A stretch of 64,000 bases of DNA, taken from assembly GCF_000350225.1 (NCBI RefSeq), contig NW_005178795.1:239914-303913 (forward strand), read 5' to 3'. The translations under genes were made by a program, and so were the position numbers. Below, piece after piece: positions 26,412 through 38,930 of the stretch. Position 1 is the stretch's first letter, and each line of letters starts with the position of its first letter. This DNA is from Chondrus crispus (Eukaryota; Rhodophyta; Florideophyceae; Gigartinales; Gigartinaceae). The notes under the pieces were generated by a model. The model was given only the letters and a program-made list of their open reading frames with translations. It was not told where the DNA came from and searched no databases.

Positions 26412-29400
26412 CTCCCCAAACTTTTTCGTGACAGGGCATGTTCACGAACTTCGATTGATCCACTGTTCAATAGGGTGTGGAAGAACTGACTCCTCAAGCA
26501 TCTTGTTCAGTACGTCACTTTTCTTGACCTTATTCAATGCGTCTGCAGGGTTGTTTCAGATCGAATGAATCCAATAGCGCCTAATTCGTGTCTTTGATAC
26601 GCATCCATAACAACTTTAACATCGACCATTAGTCGCCTTTCGGATGTTATCTTTGCTTTTGTAATAACATCGAAGAGAGAAAGACTATCCGTAAGCATTA
26701 CGATCGGGATTTCGAGCGATGTCATTGTGCAAATATCGTTTTTCATTGCCAAAGCCATATCGAACGCGTCAGCTAAGGCCATTGTTTCGCTGCCAAGGAC
26801 AGATCTCGAAACACGTTTAGATTTGTGCGAAGACAAAAAAATAATGGTTGGCACCTATCGTTGTCGTCAGCAAGGATAATTATGTAGCCTAGCTGAGAAG
26901 ATCCGTCAAGATTGTTTCTATAGGATGCATCAGAATAGACTTGTAACCGAAGACTTTTGTGGTCCAACTTATGGAATTTGAGGACTTGATCTGGACTGGT
27001 AAGGAGATGTTTTACCACGGAATTAAGTCTCTTGCAATGCTTCGTGGGGTCCGAATTGAAGAGGTCTTCAGTAACCTGAGCCGCCTGTGCGATGGCACAT
27101 GCAATATCCGGACGTGACTGAGTAGCCCAAGAGAGTTGAGCACGAAGTGAACGAAAATCCTTGAAGGAGGCTTCTTTGCTTATCTTCTTTATCCTGGGGA
27201 CGTAGTGTTTCTGATGAACTTGGAATCCGTTAGGCGTGGATTCGATCTTCACACCTGCGAATTGAACTTTGTCATAGTCCCTTGGTCAGCATTTAAACTT
27301 CTTTCCGAAAACTTTTGCCTGTTGACAAAACTCTTCAGTACCGGCTTGGAGACAGTCGTCTACATAAATAGCACATTGTCCAGCAAGCTTGTTTCCAATT
27401 TGTTTAAAGGAAAAGGATGCATCTGTTATACTGGCCTTCGTTCCGAGTTCCTTCTCTAGATGATTCTTTAATGTTCTACCCCAGTACTCACTACTGTCCG
27501 CTAGTCCGTACACTAGTTTGAGTAGTTTCAGGGGTTGATTAGAATCCAAGTCGAACTCAGATGATGGCTTAACATAGACATCGCGGAACAGTTCCTCTGC
27601 GCTTTGTAAATATGCCTGCGTGACATCGGTTGAGAAGAGTCTAAAGTCGAAAAGAGCAGCTAGACCGACAAGTAGTTTGACACTGAACTGTCGTGCAGTT
27701 GGGTGTTTTGAACGAATGACAGTTTCATCTTATCCTTGTGGCCTTGTACGACGTATCGGGCTTTCAAAACTTCTTTGTTTGTTCCAGATTCTTTAATCGC
27801 AAGGACAAAGCCTCCATTCAAGACGTTTGCGTTGTCCGGAATTTCATCGCGAAGCACTACCTTCCAAGTATCTCGTTCAATTAGTCCTTCTATTTCCTTT
27901 CGCTTAGCTTTATCAAATAATTGTGCTCGTGGGTCATTTGGATGTATGACTTCAGTGAGAAACACGTTATTGGGTGCATTTGGGGCGTTACGACTATGAA
28001 ATAGAGCAGTTTGCTGTTGGAGAATAGACTCAGGCGAAGCATAGTATGGCTTGATTTGATAGGCGTTGAACGTTTGTCGATAGGTTCCCTCGCCATTCTG
28101 AACAGTTATCATTCGTCCGTGCACATTGCAAACAAGGAATGGACCGATCCATTGCTTCTCTTGCTCAGAAAAGACTAGAATCTCGTCTCCAAGATTGTAA
28201 ACACGATCGGAGGCTGGAGAGATTTTTCGATTTAGAGCAGCTAGTACACGTCGTTCTGCGATAATTGCGTTCATTTCTATCTGCGCTGCTGAGAGAATTT
28301 GCATTCTTTCTCGCTGCGAAGGTATTTCCGTACTTATGACTGGGAAGCGTGAAACAATTCCGAAGACAAATAGAGAAGGGACTAGACCGTTCTCTCCGAT
28401 TGTGTCGTTCATTGCTTTGACTGCAATTTTGAGAAGAATGATTGGAGAAGCGTCCGCGAAGTCCGCTCGCACTTTTCTGTAAATCCTTCGCAGCGGTCCG
28501 TGAAGACGTTCTCCAATACCTAACGACGAGTGGGCTTTTACACCAGATATGCGAAGTTGAATGCCAGCTTGTGAGGTTCTCTCGCGCCATCGATCAGATG
28601 TGAATGCTGATCCTTAGTCAACGCGAAGTCTATTAGGAAGGCCAGTATACAAGGTACACCAGGCTTACACGAAGGCTAGGAAAATACCTTCAACGCTTTG
28701 GCCATAAGTGACGCCATGAGCGTGTAGCAAAATGGATGACGAGAATCTAGTTGCTGTGTCGATGACGTGAAGTACTTCTTTTCCATCTAGAAATATGAGG
28801 TCAATAGACAGTTCGTCACCGAACTTTAAATCCTGTTCATTGGGTAGCAATACTTTGAAGCGTACAGAAGTGGGGCTAAGACGTTGATAGGTGTCACAAG
28901 CAGCTTGCAGAGAGTCCAGGAACTGCTTGGTGGCCTCATCAGCTTCAAATGGGCGGGCCAAGCGAAGCAGATTCATGAGCTTCTCTGATGTGGGATGGGA
29001 AAACTGCGATGAAGCTTGATCTGTTCAGCTTTGGTGAAGTGCGTTTTGGAGTAGTGATCCCACTCCAGATAGGTGTGGCCCAGCTTGCAGAGAAGGGGCA
29101 CCTCGAGACCAAGCTTAGGAGATCGGAGCATGTTTTAACGCTATCAATGAACATATGGTACTTGTCCAAGAGGTCAAGTCCAACAAGAAAGGGGACATTG
29201 GCTTTGACAATGTCAACCTTTTCGCGAATCATGTATCCATCAGCAATAGGGATAGAGATGTTCATGGTTCAAAGAGAAGCTTGGGAGTCATTACCGAATC
29301 GGAAGGGCATCGGGTTCGGCTTGGGCTTGAATTTGGTGCCAGTGATTCAGCAGTCGGCTTTGGCTTGGGCAAGGCCACTGACGGTTCACTGGGCACCCGT

Positions 29401-29587
29401 GTCAAGACAAGCTTCATTCCACATCGGCGTGTGGTTGGTCGTCTTAGCTCGTGTATGACGACGGTCTTGGTTGGTGTGGTAGATTTCGAATTTACACCGC
29501 TTCTTTCTACGGACAATTTCAAGGGAAGTTGTTTTACTTTGTGGGTGTGGACTGCTGCTACTCAAAAATCCATTGGATCCGGACTGT
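26412..29587 (-). pseudogene. pol: Ty1/copia pol, heavily decayed, cut by E2 on its 5' side
   Basis: Reading leftward, fragments in several frames follow copia order. Protease: LDTGAQ near 29400 followed by a stop, then NVPFLVGLDLLDKYHMFID at about 29170. Integrase start with IDTATRFSS near 28750 and later integrase/linker (NLGDEILVFSEQEKQWIGPF). RT: RKEIEGLIERDTWKVV, GGFVLAIKESG, YVVQGHKDK, LVYGLADSSEYWG and IYVDDCLQAG (catalytic YVDD, about 27360). RT/RNase H: YSDASYRNNLDGSSQLGY and VMLTDSLSLFDV. At least six frame changes or stops. The gag and 5' LTR are missing because E2 begins at 29588. Old, inactive. Confidence 0.85.
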
Positions 29588-30416
29588 TGTAGTGCAATGC
29601 GCCTGTCAGGCAGAGACCAAGGTCCGACAGTCCTATACCAACAACAACAAAAACAACGACTGCCAACGGCACAGCGCTACGGAGTGTTCGAAGCTCCCTG
29701 TCCTCTTTAAGCGGGTTTGCGGCCCGCAGTAGCTCGGATTCCTGATAGGGGGGCAAAGAGAAGGGCCCAGCCCGGGATTGGTAAATGGTGGTAGAGTCTT
29801 GTGTAGCACAAACACCCCCAGACGACCGAGGAGGGTGTATGCGCAGTTCGACCTGTAGACCCCGTTCGAACGGGAAGACGGGTGAGGCACCAGCTAACGA
29901 GGCAGGGAAGCGGGCCCTGGTAGCGGTGTGGTAGAGCGGGAAGGTCGGGGACGAGCGTAAGCGCGGGCCGATCTACGCCTCGACGCCCCGGAGCAGCGCT
30001 GGGTAACGTACCAGCGCTGACGGGCGGAGGCGGATCTAGGCTCGCTCGCGCACGCGTGTGTCCCCTACCCGCGCCCTTCCTCCTAACGCGCGCGAAGGCG
30101 AAGGCGCGTAGTTATAATAAGCTGGGTGGACTGACCTTGGCGGTCGGTTGAGGACAAGTCCGTGCTTATCGCCCCCGTCCGCCGTCGGTCCGCTCCTGTA
30201 TTTAATGTTACAAAACCGTCTATCATAACGGAGTACAGTACGTACTGTACTCGACGGCGTTACAGTAGTGCGCACCGTCAGCCAGTGGGCTGCTGGTACA
30301 TGCGTCATACACGTGTAGTACACGTGGGGTACACGTGCGCGCTGGTGGCCTGTAAGGCTCGTGCCTTACAGCGCTGGATCCAATTTCTAATCAAATTACT
30401 TCGTCGATATACTACA
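29588..30416 (-). repeat. E2 3' LTR
   Basis: 829 bp from TGTAGTGCAATGCGCC to ATATACTACA. The first about 250 bp resemble the ends of the A/B/C LTRs, the rest does not. A self-complementary TACAGTACGTACTGTA block lies near 30235-30250. The adjoining GGCGGGGGCCG (minus strand, 30417-30428) is a plausible polypurine tract. Confidence 0.8.
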
Positions 30417-30675
30417 CGGCCCCCGCCTCGAGAGTGAACGTTCGCGTTCACCCCCTTGGCTTGTAGAGTGCATTATGTCCCACGCATCCCTGCGCGACAC
30501 GGAGTTATCCATCGCTCACCCCGTCTCCCCTCTTGACCATATTACCCTTTGCCATCTGCTCCTCATCCGTCCGCACATCGGTGGGACGCCCTCTTTTTCT
30601 CCTTTTCTGTACTCGGGGCGCCGCGCTCCCGCTGTCCTGACCCTATTCGCCGCAGGCCTCGTTGTCGGGGTAATA

Positions 30676-32775
30676 ATGACGTCGCCCTCCGAGGGTCGGT
30701 TCGTCGCGTCCGTCGCTACTCCGCCAAGCTCTGTAACCCCATGCCCCTCGCAGCCGTGTCTTTCGTTCAATCTCGCGGAGGCTCCGCTCCCCTCGCGCCG
30801 TCGACGGCGGCGGTCGCGGCCCTGGATGGGCACGATCCAGGTTGTCCCGTGGCAGTTGGGTTACCGTACAGCCATTTCAGCGAGCTCGTGTCTCTCGGGA
30901 GTCGACGTCCTCTGTCGAGCTGGTTCCCTCGGCGACGGTCGCCCGCCTGCCCGTCGGGGGCCGCACGGCAGCGCTTCCGGGGGCGACGGGTTCGCACGGG
31001 AGATCGGGCAACGGCCCTCGCGTTAGCGAACATCCTGAGACGCCTCAGTATGTGTCGTGTCAAGGCACCGAGATGGTCGAGGCTCCATCCGAGTGGTTCG
31101 GCGCGGCGCTCGAGAGTTCCGCCCCGTTGCCCCTAGACCGTCTAAGGTTCGCGTGGTGCCGGTATGCCCGTTCCGGGATTACTGTCGGGGAGCTGCTTGC
31201 GCGGGAACAACTTCGTCCCGATTTGCTTCGCGTCCGGAAGATGTACGAAGCCGGACGCGTGGAGGAGTCCTCGCTCATCCTGGAGCGCCTCCTGGCCGAA
31301 GGTGGCGGTGCGGCGTATCAGATCCCTTCTGCCATCCCCTGCGATCGCACGTTCGCGTACAGTCTCGGTGAGGTGGAATACGTGGATCGCATGGCCACGT
31401 ATCTCTTCCACCGCGAGGGGACGGCCCCTCGCGAATTCGTCTTGTCCAACGTGGGGGGTCTGTACGTGAGACCCCGTCCTTTCGCCTATTCGAAGGCGCG
31501 AGTCGCTCTACAGAAGTCAGCGTGCTCGCTGATGAGGCTATACGGCGTTGCCATTGCTCCTCACGATTGGTCGGCGTATCGCCATTCTGAGGAGGAGGAC
31601 GGGCGTGTTTTCCGCCACGCTTCTTTCGAAAGAGGCCTGTCCCTTCGCGACTTCCCCCCGCTCTCTGCAGTGATACGGGAGACCCTCCCTTCGTTGGGAG
31701 TACATCCGTTGCTCCCGTATGTGCTCAAGCACTTCGGTGTGGCGTGCTCAAATTCTCAACATCCGGCTTATGCAGACTTAATGCACAACGTAGAGAGGGA
31801 ATGGGCCTGGACCCTCGGCAACCCGTTCATGAACGAGGTATCTATTCACGGACGCCTGTTCGTCCAGCCTCTCGAGGTGCTGGCTTGCTTGGGGAGGGCC
31901 GCGTGGGACCTCCCCCAGGTCCCCCTACATCTGCTCGAGCGGAGCACTCAGCATGTGCCGTGGTCGTATTCGATCGCCCTCGGGCTCATGCAACGGGTTG
32001 GCGAGGTGAGCGAAATCCAGCATCGGCGCTGGACCGATTCTTTACCGGCGAGCGATCCTCCTTCCTCGTATATGACTATCGCGCTGACGCATTCGTGGCA
32101 CGCCAAGTGGCGCCGGCGTCCTCGTCAGGGCACGTCAGGAGCGGGGGCGGAGTCGGCTCCGCTTCGCGTGAGGCTCGGAAGAAACGGTACCGCGATTTGG
32201 AGAGTGAGCCCGCTCCCTACACGTCCGCTCGTGCTGACTCGTTGTTCGAAACTCATCTCGCCGAGAGCGACTTGGCGAGTCCTCCGGTTCCCCCTGTTCC
32301 ACCGCTCAATGCGGTGCCGCTGCATGAGGCGCCACCGGTGGCGTCCGTACGCCACGCGACGATGGAGCGAGAGGACGTCAAGGCCGTCCTGTCGTTAGCC
32401 CATGCCTTGGGTAGTGCTGCCGACCGCCCTTGGCAGGTGGGCAGTCTCCTCGTCACACTCGCGAGCTGGTACTGGGCGCGAAGCGACGAAGCACGTCGCC
32501 TCGAGGCGGGTCGTGCGTCGTCCGTGTCCGAGTTGCGCCGTGTACGCAACGAGTTAGCAGCGTTAAGCGAGTCCTCTGATCGACAAGCGAGCGCGTTGGA
32601 GCGGACGACCGCCGAACGTGACCGGTACCGCCGCGAGCGGGATGACCTCCGAAGCCTTAGCGTGGCGTCTTCGTCGACGCCACGCCCGATCATGCGGGAT
32701 CCTTACGAGCAGTCGGGGTACGAGGCCGCAACGGTGGGCAACGTCCCGGCTCCTCAGAGCCGTGTGCATCACTGA
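30676..32775 (+). pseudogene. E2 antisense ORF between integrase and 3' LTR, frameshifted, unknown function
   Basis: The plus strand (antisense to E2 pol) has a long coding-like frame from about 30842 to about 32065, then a switch to the neighbouring frame, which continues to the stop at 32775. The N-terminus is uncertain: ATG 30676 in another frame or ATG 31073 in the main frame. Seen: a globular helical middle (RLRFAWCRYARSGITVGELL, CDRTFAYSLGEVEYVDRMA, HAYADLMHNVEREW-like stretches), a basic patch (REARKKRYRDLES), then PWQVGSLLVTLASWYWARSD followed by a coiled-coil-like helix (RRVRNELAALSESSDRQ, ERTTAERDRYRRERDD). The pattern before the coiled coil resembles the C-terminal part of the E1 antisense protein. 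No known domain recognised. No competing minus-strand frame exists, so it is not a shadow. Confidence 0.6.
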
Positions 32776-35004
32776 ACTCGCCATAGTGAGGTGGCGTTGC
32801 CCCCACTTGCGGAGCACGCGGCAGAGCCGCCTCGTCACCCCAGTTACTGTCACCCGAGCCTTTACGGGCCGCGGGACGCGTCGCCGGCCGACCGTACCAA
32901 CCACTGAACGGGTCGTCCCGTTATACCCGCCGGGGGTATGTTCTTCCTCCCCCCCTTTTCTCTGCGTAAAATCAATCCCGTCTCTTGTGTGCACACGATG
33001 TCCGTCGTACCTGCGAAGGGGCCCTCGCGGTGACCCGTGCGTGCACGGTGTGACTTCTGCGTTTCACCGCGTCATACTTCCTTTCGGTAGCGCGCCAGCG
33101 AGCTAGCCTACGAGGGCAATATTGGTCAGCGCTCCCCCTGGTCGCGGGTCCAGCGGGGAGGCCAGTTGGTGAGACAATTCGAATTGTCTGCACTGGGAGG
33201 AAGGGGTAGGCCAGAGCACTTCTCCTTGTCGACTGTGTCCCTTCCTACGCGAACTTTTCTACCCCCACGAGGACTTGTGTCGGTGGGGGCGGAAGCCGGC
33301 TGTCGCACGTCATCTTCGTCTCCGTAGCGGCTTTGCCGTATTCGGCTCTTCGCAGATCCCTGTTCTCCTTCTTCTTCGTCCGTCGCCGTCGTGGCGATCC
33401 TCTTTTTGACGTTTATCTCCTCTACTTTGGTCCCTGGCGGGCATTGGTCGGGTCGTTCCCCTCGTGTGGTGCTCTTCGTTCTCCCTGGCAGTCTGTCCAG
33501 CCAGCTTTTCGATGTGGTACTTGGTCCCCTCTCCCTGTTGCGCTCCTCATGGTCTCCTCTGCGCAACTTTGCGCTTCGCGCCGTGTACTCTTCAGCCCCT
33601 GCCTTCGGATATGAGCAGGTAGGGGTAAGAGAGGTTGGTGGACTTTCCGAATCGTTCGCCTGGGACCGGAGAGGACGTCGTCGCCTCTCTCCTGTCATCG
33701 GAGTCCGGGTCCGCGTGCGGTTTCGTGGGTTCCCCTTTGCGGGTCGTCCCGCCAGCTTCTTGGTGTGATTCGTACGTTGGGAAGGCGTTTCTTCCGACCT
33801 CCCACGTCCGCTATCCAGCGCAGCGTCGCGCTCAGTATTGTACTCTCCCCCGCCCCGCTTTCCGGCGAGCGAGCGGGGGTAAGGGGCAGATCGTTGACAT
33901 GTGGGGGAAATGGGAGGAGTCGTCTCCTTCCTCTTCGCCAGGGCGGCGCGTCAGCGTGGTCGTGCCGTTGGTCTTGGTGCCTGCTCCGCGTTCAGGACGG
34001 CCCGTGCCCCGCCTGGACGTCTGTTGGTTTGACAATTATGGAGGTGGCGGACCCGGACCGCGCCCCTCCATAGTCGGGCTCCGGTAGCGTGTACCGATCG
34101 GTGGGTACACGCTGTACTCTTCTCACGCGTCGCCGTCCGGACGTCCCTTGGGCGTTGTACGTACCACGTGCGGTTGGACGTCATGTAAGGACACTGTCTC
34201 TCAGTGTAATTTCGCGTTCCACTAATTTTTCTCCCCTTTTTTTCTCTTCTTTTTCTTCTTCTTTTCTTCAGGATATGACGGTGGCTGTTGTCGGTACAGT
34301 ATCTGTTCTCGCGCGACTATGCCGGCGGCGGTGCTCCCGTCTCCGTTCCCCTGTCGAATTTCGTGCTCAAAGGTCGTCCCTATATAGCCGCGGGTAGCGT
34401 CGTCGCGTCGTCGCGACGGACTCGTGGATGTCGAGGCCCCGACAGGACGCCGGTTTTCCGCGCGTCGGCGCGCGTGCGATGGCGCTGACAGAAGCGTTCC
34501 GGACAACTGTCCGGCTGCCCAAGGCACCTTTGTCGCCCCCGTGCACCGTATCGCCGCCGGATATCGTCTCCCTGCTCAAAAGGGCTCCCCACGTAGGGAT
34601 CGTCTCCCTGTGGCTGTTCGCGTCCCGTTTTTTCGCGGGAGCGAACTTAGTCGATACGTCTCGACGTCCTTTTCCCTAACGCGGACGAAATGATGCCTTC
34701 GCGCTTGTTCTTCTGAACCATTTCCGAGATCCCTGGGAGGTTGCCTCCCTTTCCCTCATACCTCTCGTTTTCAGGATTCGTTTGCGTAGGACATAACTTA
34801 CTGTCCTTTCTCCTGCTTCTTGTTGGCAATAGCTGGTCGTTTTCGGTGAACTCGGTTGTCAATACGTCTAGTAGTCTTGCGACTTATTCCATTGCTGCTC
34901 TCTGGGGACAGTTGTCCCTTCGCGCGTCCCCTTTTGGTCCCATGTACGCGGGGTGCATTTAATTCGAGGCGGAATTAATCCGCAACCATGCAGTTGAGGG
35001 CCCC
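32776..35004. other. E2 3' region without recognisable gene
   Basis: No domain on either strand. Notable is a 50-bp pyrimidine tract on the plus strand ending CTTTTCTTCAG (about 34222-34271): either a splice-acceptor-like site for antisense transcription or, read on the element's sense strand, an internal purine tract. Confidence 0.45.
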
Positions 35005-37610
35005 CTCCTCAACGGTGGGCGTCCGCGTTCACTTCTGAGGTGAGGCCTCTCCCTGTTCGCGCTGGGAGTCTTTGTGCGTAACGAGACACCAACTCCTCGG
35101 GGATGTGTGTACGCGCCGTCCATGTGGTAGTATCGTAGTCTGCCTATTTAATGAGGAACTCCGTAGTTCCATTCTCCATGACGCGATGCTTGAGTAGCCG
35201 TTCGACAGCATACTGTGTGCCTTCATTGATCTTGTCGGCAAGGTCCTCGGGGGTAGCCGTGCTCGCCCTTGGCGCGTTCGCCGGCGGGGGTGCGTAGACG
35301 CAGCGGTCTGCGGAGACGCGCTCTGTAACTCCATCACGATCGATCGTGATGGTGCGTTGGTCGTTCGCGAGAACTCGGTACGGTCCGACAGCCGGGGAGG
35401 CGAGCTTGTTTGATGTCTTCCCCCCATCGGTGGGGTTCAGATATACGTATTCTCCGGGACGGGGCCGGGAATTAATACGTCGTATGCGCTTATCGAAGTC
35501 TCGCTTGTATCGAGCCTGCGTCCAACGCATGCTCAAGTAGGCCTTCTGGATAGTCGAGTCCAAGGTCTTGAGGAACTCGGCACGTTGGTTCCCCCTATCG
35601 GAAGGGGGCGCGTCGCCGTCCGACCGTCGGAGAGAGAACTCCGGCGGTGGCCTGCTGAGCACGAGCTCAAACGGCGTGGTGCGTGTGGTGCGATGTACGT
35701 GGGAGTTGTACGCATACGTAAGCGGCCCCACGTACACATCCCAGTCGTCCTGGTGTTCGCCCACGTAGTTCCTCAGCATCGAGGCGATTGCTCGTTTATA
35801 TCGCTCGACTTGCCCGTTCGTCTGGGGATGGTACGCCGAAGTGTACAAATTCGTTATCCCCAGAACACGGCACGTGCTGTGGAAGAACTTGGCATTAAAC
35901 TGAGGGCCGTTGTCCGAAAGCAACGTACGAGGGACGCCATACTTGTACAAATTCGTTATCCCCAGAACACAGCACGTGCTGTGGAAGAACTTGGCATTAA
36001 ACTGAGGGCCGTTGTCCGAAAGCAACGTGCGAGGGACGCCATACTTGAACACCCACGAGTCGCAGAACGCAACTGCGACCGTGTACGCTGTTATTGTGCG
36101 GAGCGCAACGACTTGCGTCAGCTTACTGAAGCGGTCCGTAATCACGAGCAGGAATCGTTTTCCTGTCTTCGTCTTGGGGAGCGGACCCAAGATGTCGATG
36201 GCGAGGCTCTCGAGAGGCCTCGTAGCTGGGAACAATCTCAATCGATTGAGATGTTTCCTCAGCTTGACCCGGTTCATCGCGCAGGTCCGACACCCTCGCA
36301 CCGTGGCTGCCACGTCTGCAGCCAGGTGGGGCCAGTAGTACTCGCGTCGAAGTGCGTAGTACATACGGTTCTGGCCCGGGTGCCCCGCGATGGCCGGGTT
36401 GTGGCACAGGCGAAGGAGCCTGGCGCGGAGCGTCCGAGGCACCACCACCTGTACGATATCAGGGTCGAAGGGGTGTCTCCGTTTGAGCACCCCTTGGTGG
36501 TCTTCGAAGAACGCAGAGTCTCGAGACTCGGACTGTCGTGCCAAAACGGTTTGGCAGAAGTCATCCACGCGTTGCTCCTGGGCTATCTCCTCTATCGTAA
36601 GAGGGGCGGGAAGGTCGTCCTGCGGTGGGGCGACCGGGGAGTCGAGCGCGCCAGCCTCGGGGTCTTCGGCGCGCTGGATGTCGGCGGCGTCGAACTCGTC
36701 GTTCTCCTCCCAAAACGAATTGGGTCCTTGGAGAGCGGGGGCTTCGTCGTCGCCTCGCGGTTCGTCGCGCGTCCGTACGCGCGGCCTTGTTCGGGCTTCG
36801 GCTTGGTTCCGTGTCGTTACGAAGACATGGACGGCCTGATGATCACAGCTCGCGGTATAAGCGTGGTCCGCGAGCTCATTCGATACGTCTCGAACGGTCG
36901 TACCCCCGTCGAAGGTGGGAATGTCGTCATCCACCTCGACGGTGGGGCGAGTGTCATCGGCGACACGAGGCGACACGAGGCGTGACAGGGCATCGGGCAC
37001 CTGATGCACGCCCCCGGGGCGGTACTGAATGGTGAAATTCAGCCAGACGTAGCCGCCACCGGGTGAGTCTTCCGGAACTCTCGGTGAGGGACATGAGCCA
37101 CCTCAGAGCGTCGTAATCCGTTCGGACGGTGAACTTCGTTCCTTCTACGTATGGCCGTAGTGTGCGGACGGCCCACACTACGGCGAAGCACTCGCGCTCC
37201 GTAGCGCTGTAGTTGCGCTCACTATCGGACAGTGAGTACGACCAATACTCCACGGGTCGCCAGTCGTTCGGCTCTTCGTGCTCCTGTAGTAAGGTGCAAC
37301 CGAGCTGATAGGCACTCGCCTCGGTGTCTATCATGTATGGTCGACCATGCCGGGGCAACGCGAGGATCGGCGGAGCGATCATGCACTTCTTAAGGTTCTC
37401 GAACGCCTGAAGTTGCGCCTCGGTGGGGTTGTAGAAGTCAGGATCCGAATCCTTGCGCGTCATGTCGGTCAGAGGACGCGCTATCTTAGCAAACCCCGTA
37501 ACGACTCGGCGGTATACGTTACACGCCCCGAAGAACGAGCGCACCTGCGTCAGCGTCCTCGGGAACGCGAACGTCTTGAAGACGTCGGCTGCCGTATCAG
37601 CCACGCTCAA
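35005..37610 (-). pseudogene. pol: E2 pol fragment: RT end, RNase H, integrase, chromodomain
   Basis: Reading leftward from 37610: RT connection (TQVRSFFGACNVYRR), RNase H (MIDTEASAYQLG, with Glu where Asp is usual; RTDYDALRWLM), a frameshift near 37025, then integrase with the H2C2 finger (CHNPAIAGHPGQ...CRTCAMN), core motifs AIDILGPLPKT, LSDNGPQF (present twice because of a duplication) and NGQVERYKR, and a GPY-like region. The chromodomain begins QYAVERLLKHR, but its frame has TAG at 35144-35146 where the conserved Trp after FLIK is expected; the rest (DYDTTTWTARTHIPEEL) stays open to about 35005. Inactive. Confidence 0.85.
35843..36046 (-). repeat. 102-bp in-frame duplication in the E2 integrase core
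   Basis: Bases 35843-35944 are repeated head-to-tail at 35945-36046 with about two differences. The unit encodes 34 residues from KYGVPRTLLSDNGPQF to GITNLY, so the second catalytic Asp and its surroundings occur twice. Confidence 0.93.
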
Positions 37611-37637
37611 CTTACCTGGGGATATAACGTGCCCCAG

Positions 37638-38735
37638 TGTAGTGCAATGTGCCGGTCAGGCCGGAACCAGGGTCCAACGGTTCAGCGACAACACAACCAA
37701 CAACCAACAAGAGTTGCCGACGGCACAGCCCTACGGACTGTCCGATTCTCCCTTTCCCTTTAAGTGGGTTTGCGGCCCACAGTAGGTCAAGTCCGTGATA
37801 GGGGGTGGCAAAAGGAAAAGGCCGGCCCCGGGACGGATGGTGGTAGAGTCTTGTATAGGCAGTTGCTCGGCGAGTTCGGGGCGGTAATTAGGAAGCCGGG
37901 CCCGATGGGTCGTAAATCCAATGCTCGAGAAGCGCCTGTTACACCTTATGCCCTTGATAAGGTCTTCGACGGGGGCGTCGCAACGCAGCCCGACGGGAAT
38001 TAGCAAACACGTAGCAGCGCTACACCTCCGTACTGCCCGATGGCAAAGTACCGACACCGGAACGGTCGCAACCTGTATCCGATGGAACCAACACTGTCCT
38101 GTATACACAACAGGACCTTCGAGGGAAACGTCGTTGCAACAGCCTCCGTCGGTGGTCGTAAACAAGTAGCAGCGCTACACCCACGTGTCGCCCGATGGCC
38201 AAGACACCTACACCGGTCCGGTCGCAACCAAAGCCGATGGCACCAACAACAAACAAAAGAACCAACAAAAGAGCCCGATGACTACAGTCGTCACAATGCG
38301 GATCGCAATCAGGCACTGTGGAACCAACACAAGATAAGGGAATAGAAATAGAGATAGAAATAGAAATAGAAAGGATAGATGAAATAAAGGAAAAGGAAAA
38401 GGGAACCCCCGAGCGCAAAGGATAACGTAATCTGTGGTAAAAGGGAGCGTCTTGGGAAAGACGGACTTCGACCAAGGCGATATTCAACTCTGGCAACTCG
38501 GGTTACCTTTACTGACTTGGTGGTCAGAGGGCTAAGGTATATATCGCCCCGCCGGAGCCACTACAGTAGCTCTCGGCGCTAGATCCTAGATCTAATCTAA
38601 TGTTAAATAACTAATATGCAACTAATTAAAATTAATAATTAAAATAATAAAGTGAAATGATTTCCACTTTTGCTTGTCATACCCCATCATTTCCATTTCT
38701 TTTCGTCCCCCTGTGCAGCCGCTTATTGCACTACA
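37638..38735 (-). repeat. Element A 3' LTR
   Basis: 1098 bp with TGTAGTGCAAT...ATTGCACTACA inverted ends, same family as the B/C LTRs. On the minus strand a TATA-like GATATATACC (about 38537-38546) follows a TACTGTAG box, probably the promoter. Two tandem copies of a roughly 155-bp unit carry the GTAGC..GCTAC hairpin (about 38010 and 38166). The adjacent GAGAAGGGGGATA on the minus strand (38736-38748) is the purine tract. Confidence 0.88.
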
Positions 38736-38930
38736 TATCCCCCTTCTCAGCGCCCTTGCGCTACGCAACACCAACTTAAACTTTCCTGGTTCTCCTAACT
38801 CGCACTTCCCTCGTGCATCACGCCTCCGACTGACGGTTGTCTTGTGCCGTCTCTTCTGTCTCTTCCACTTCCTTTAAGCGAATCCGTCGCGGTGTGTGTA
38901 GGCAAGGGCAAGACGATAACCCCTCTCCAA

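Larger units (their letters stand above)
29588..37637 (-). mobile_element. E2: Ty3/gypsy element (minus strand), 3' half, with antisense ORF
   Basis: From left to right: 3' LTR (29588-30416), purine tract, a 4.6-kb 3' region with a long plus-strand (antisense) ORF, and pol from chromodomain back to the end of RT (35005-37610). At 37638 it is interrupted by the LTR of element A; its remaining 5' part should lie beyond A, outside the window. The 5-bp flank on the left is actgt (29583-29587). Confidence 0.85.

Noticed and set aside
32776..35004. Envelope-like gene in the E2 3' region
   Set aside because: No signal peptide, membrane segment or continuous frame on the element's sense strand.
35585..36985. 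466-codon plus-strand frame opposite E2 integrase
   Set aside because: Shadow of pol; contains the 102-bp duplication in a meaningless frame.
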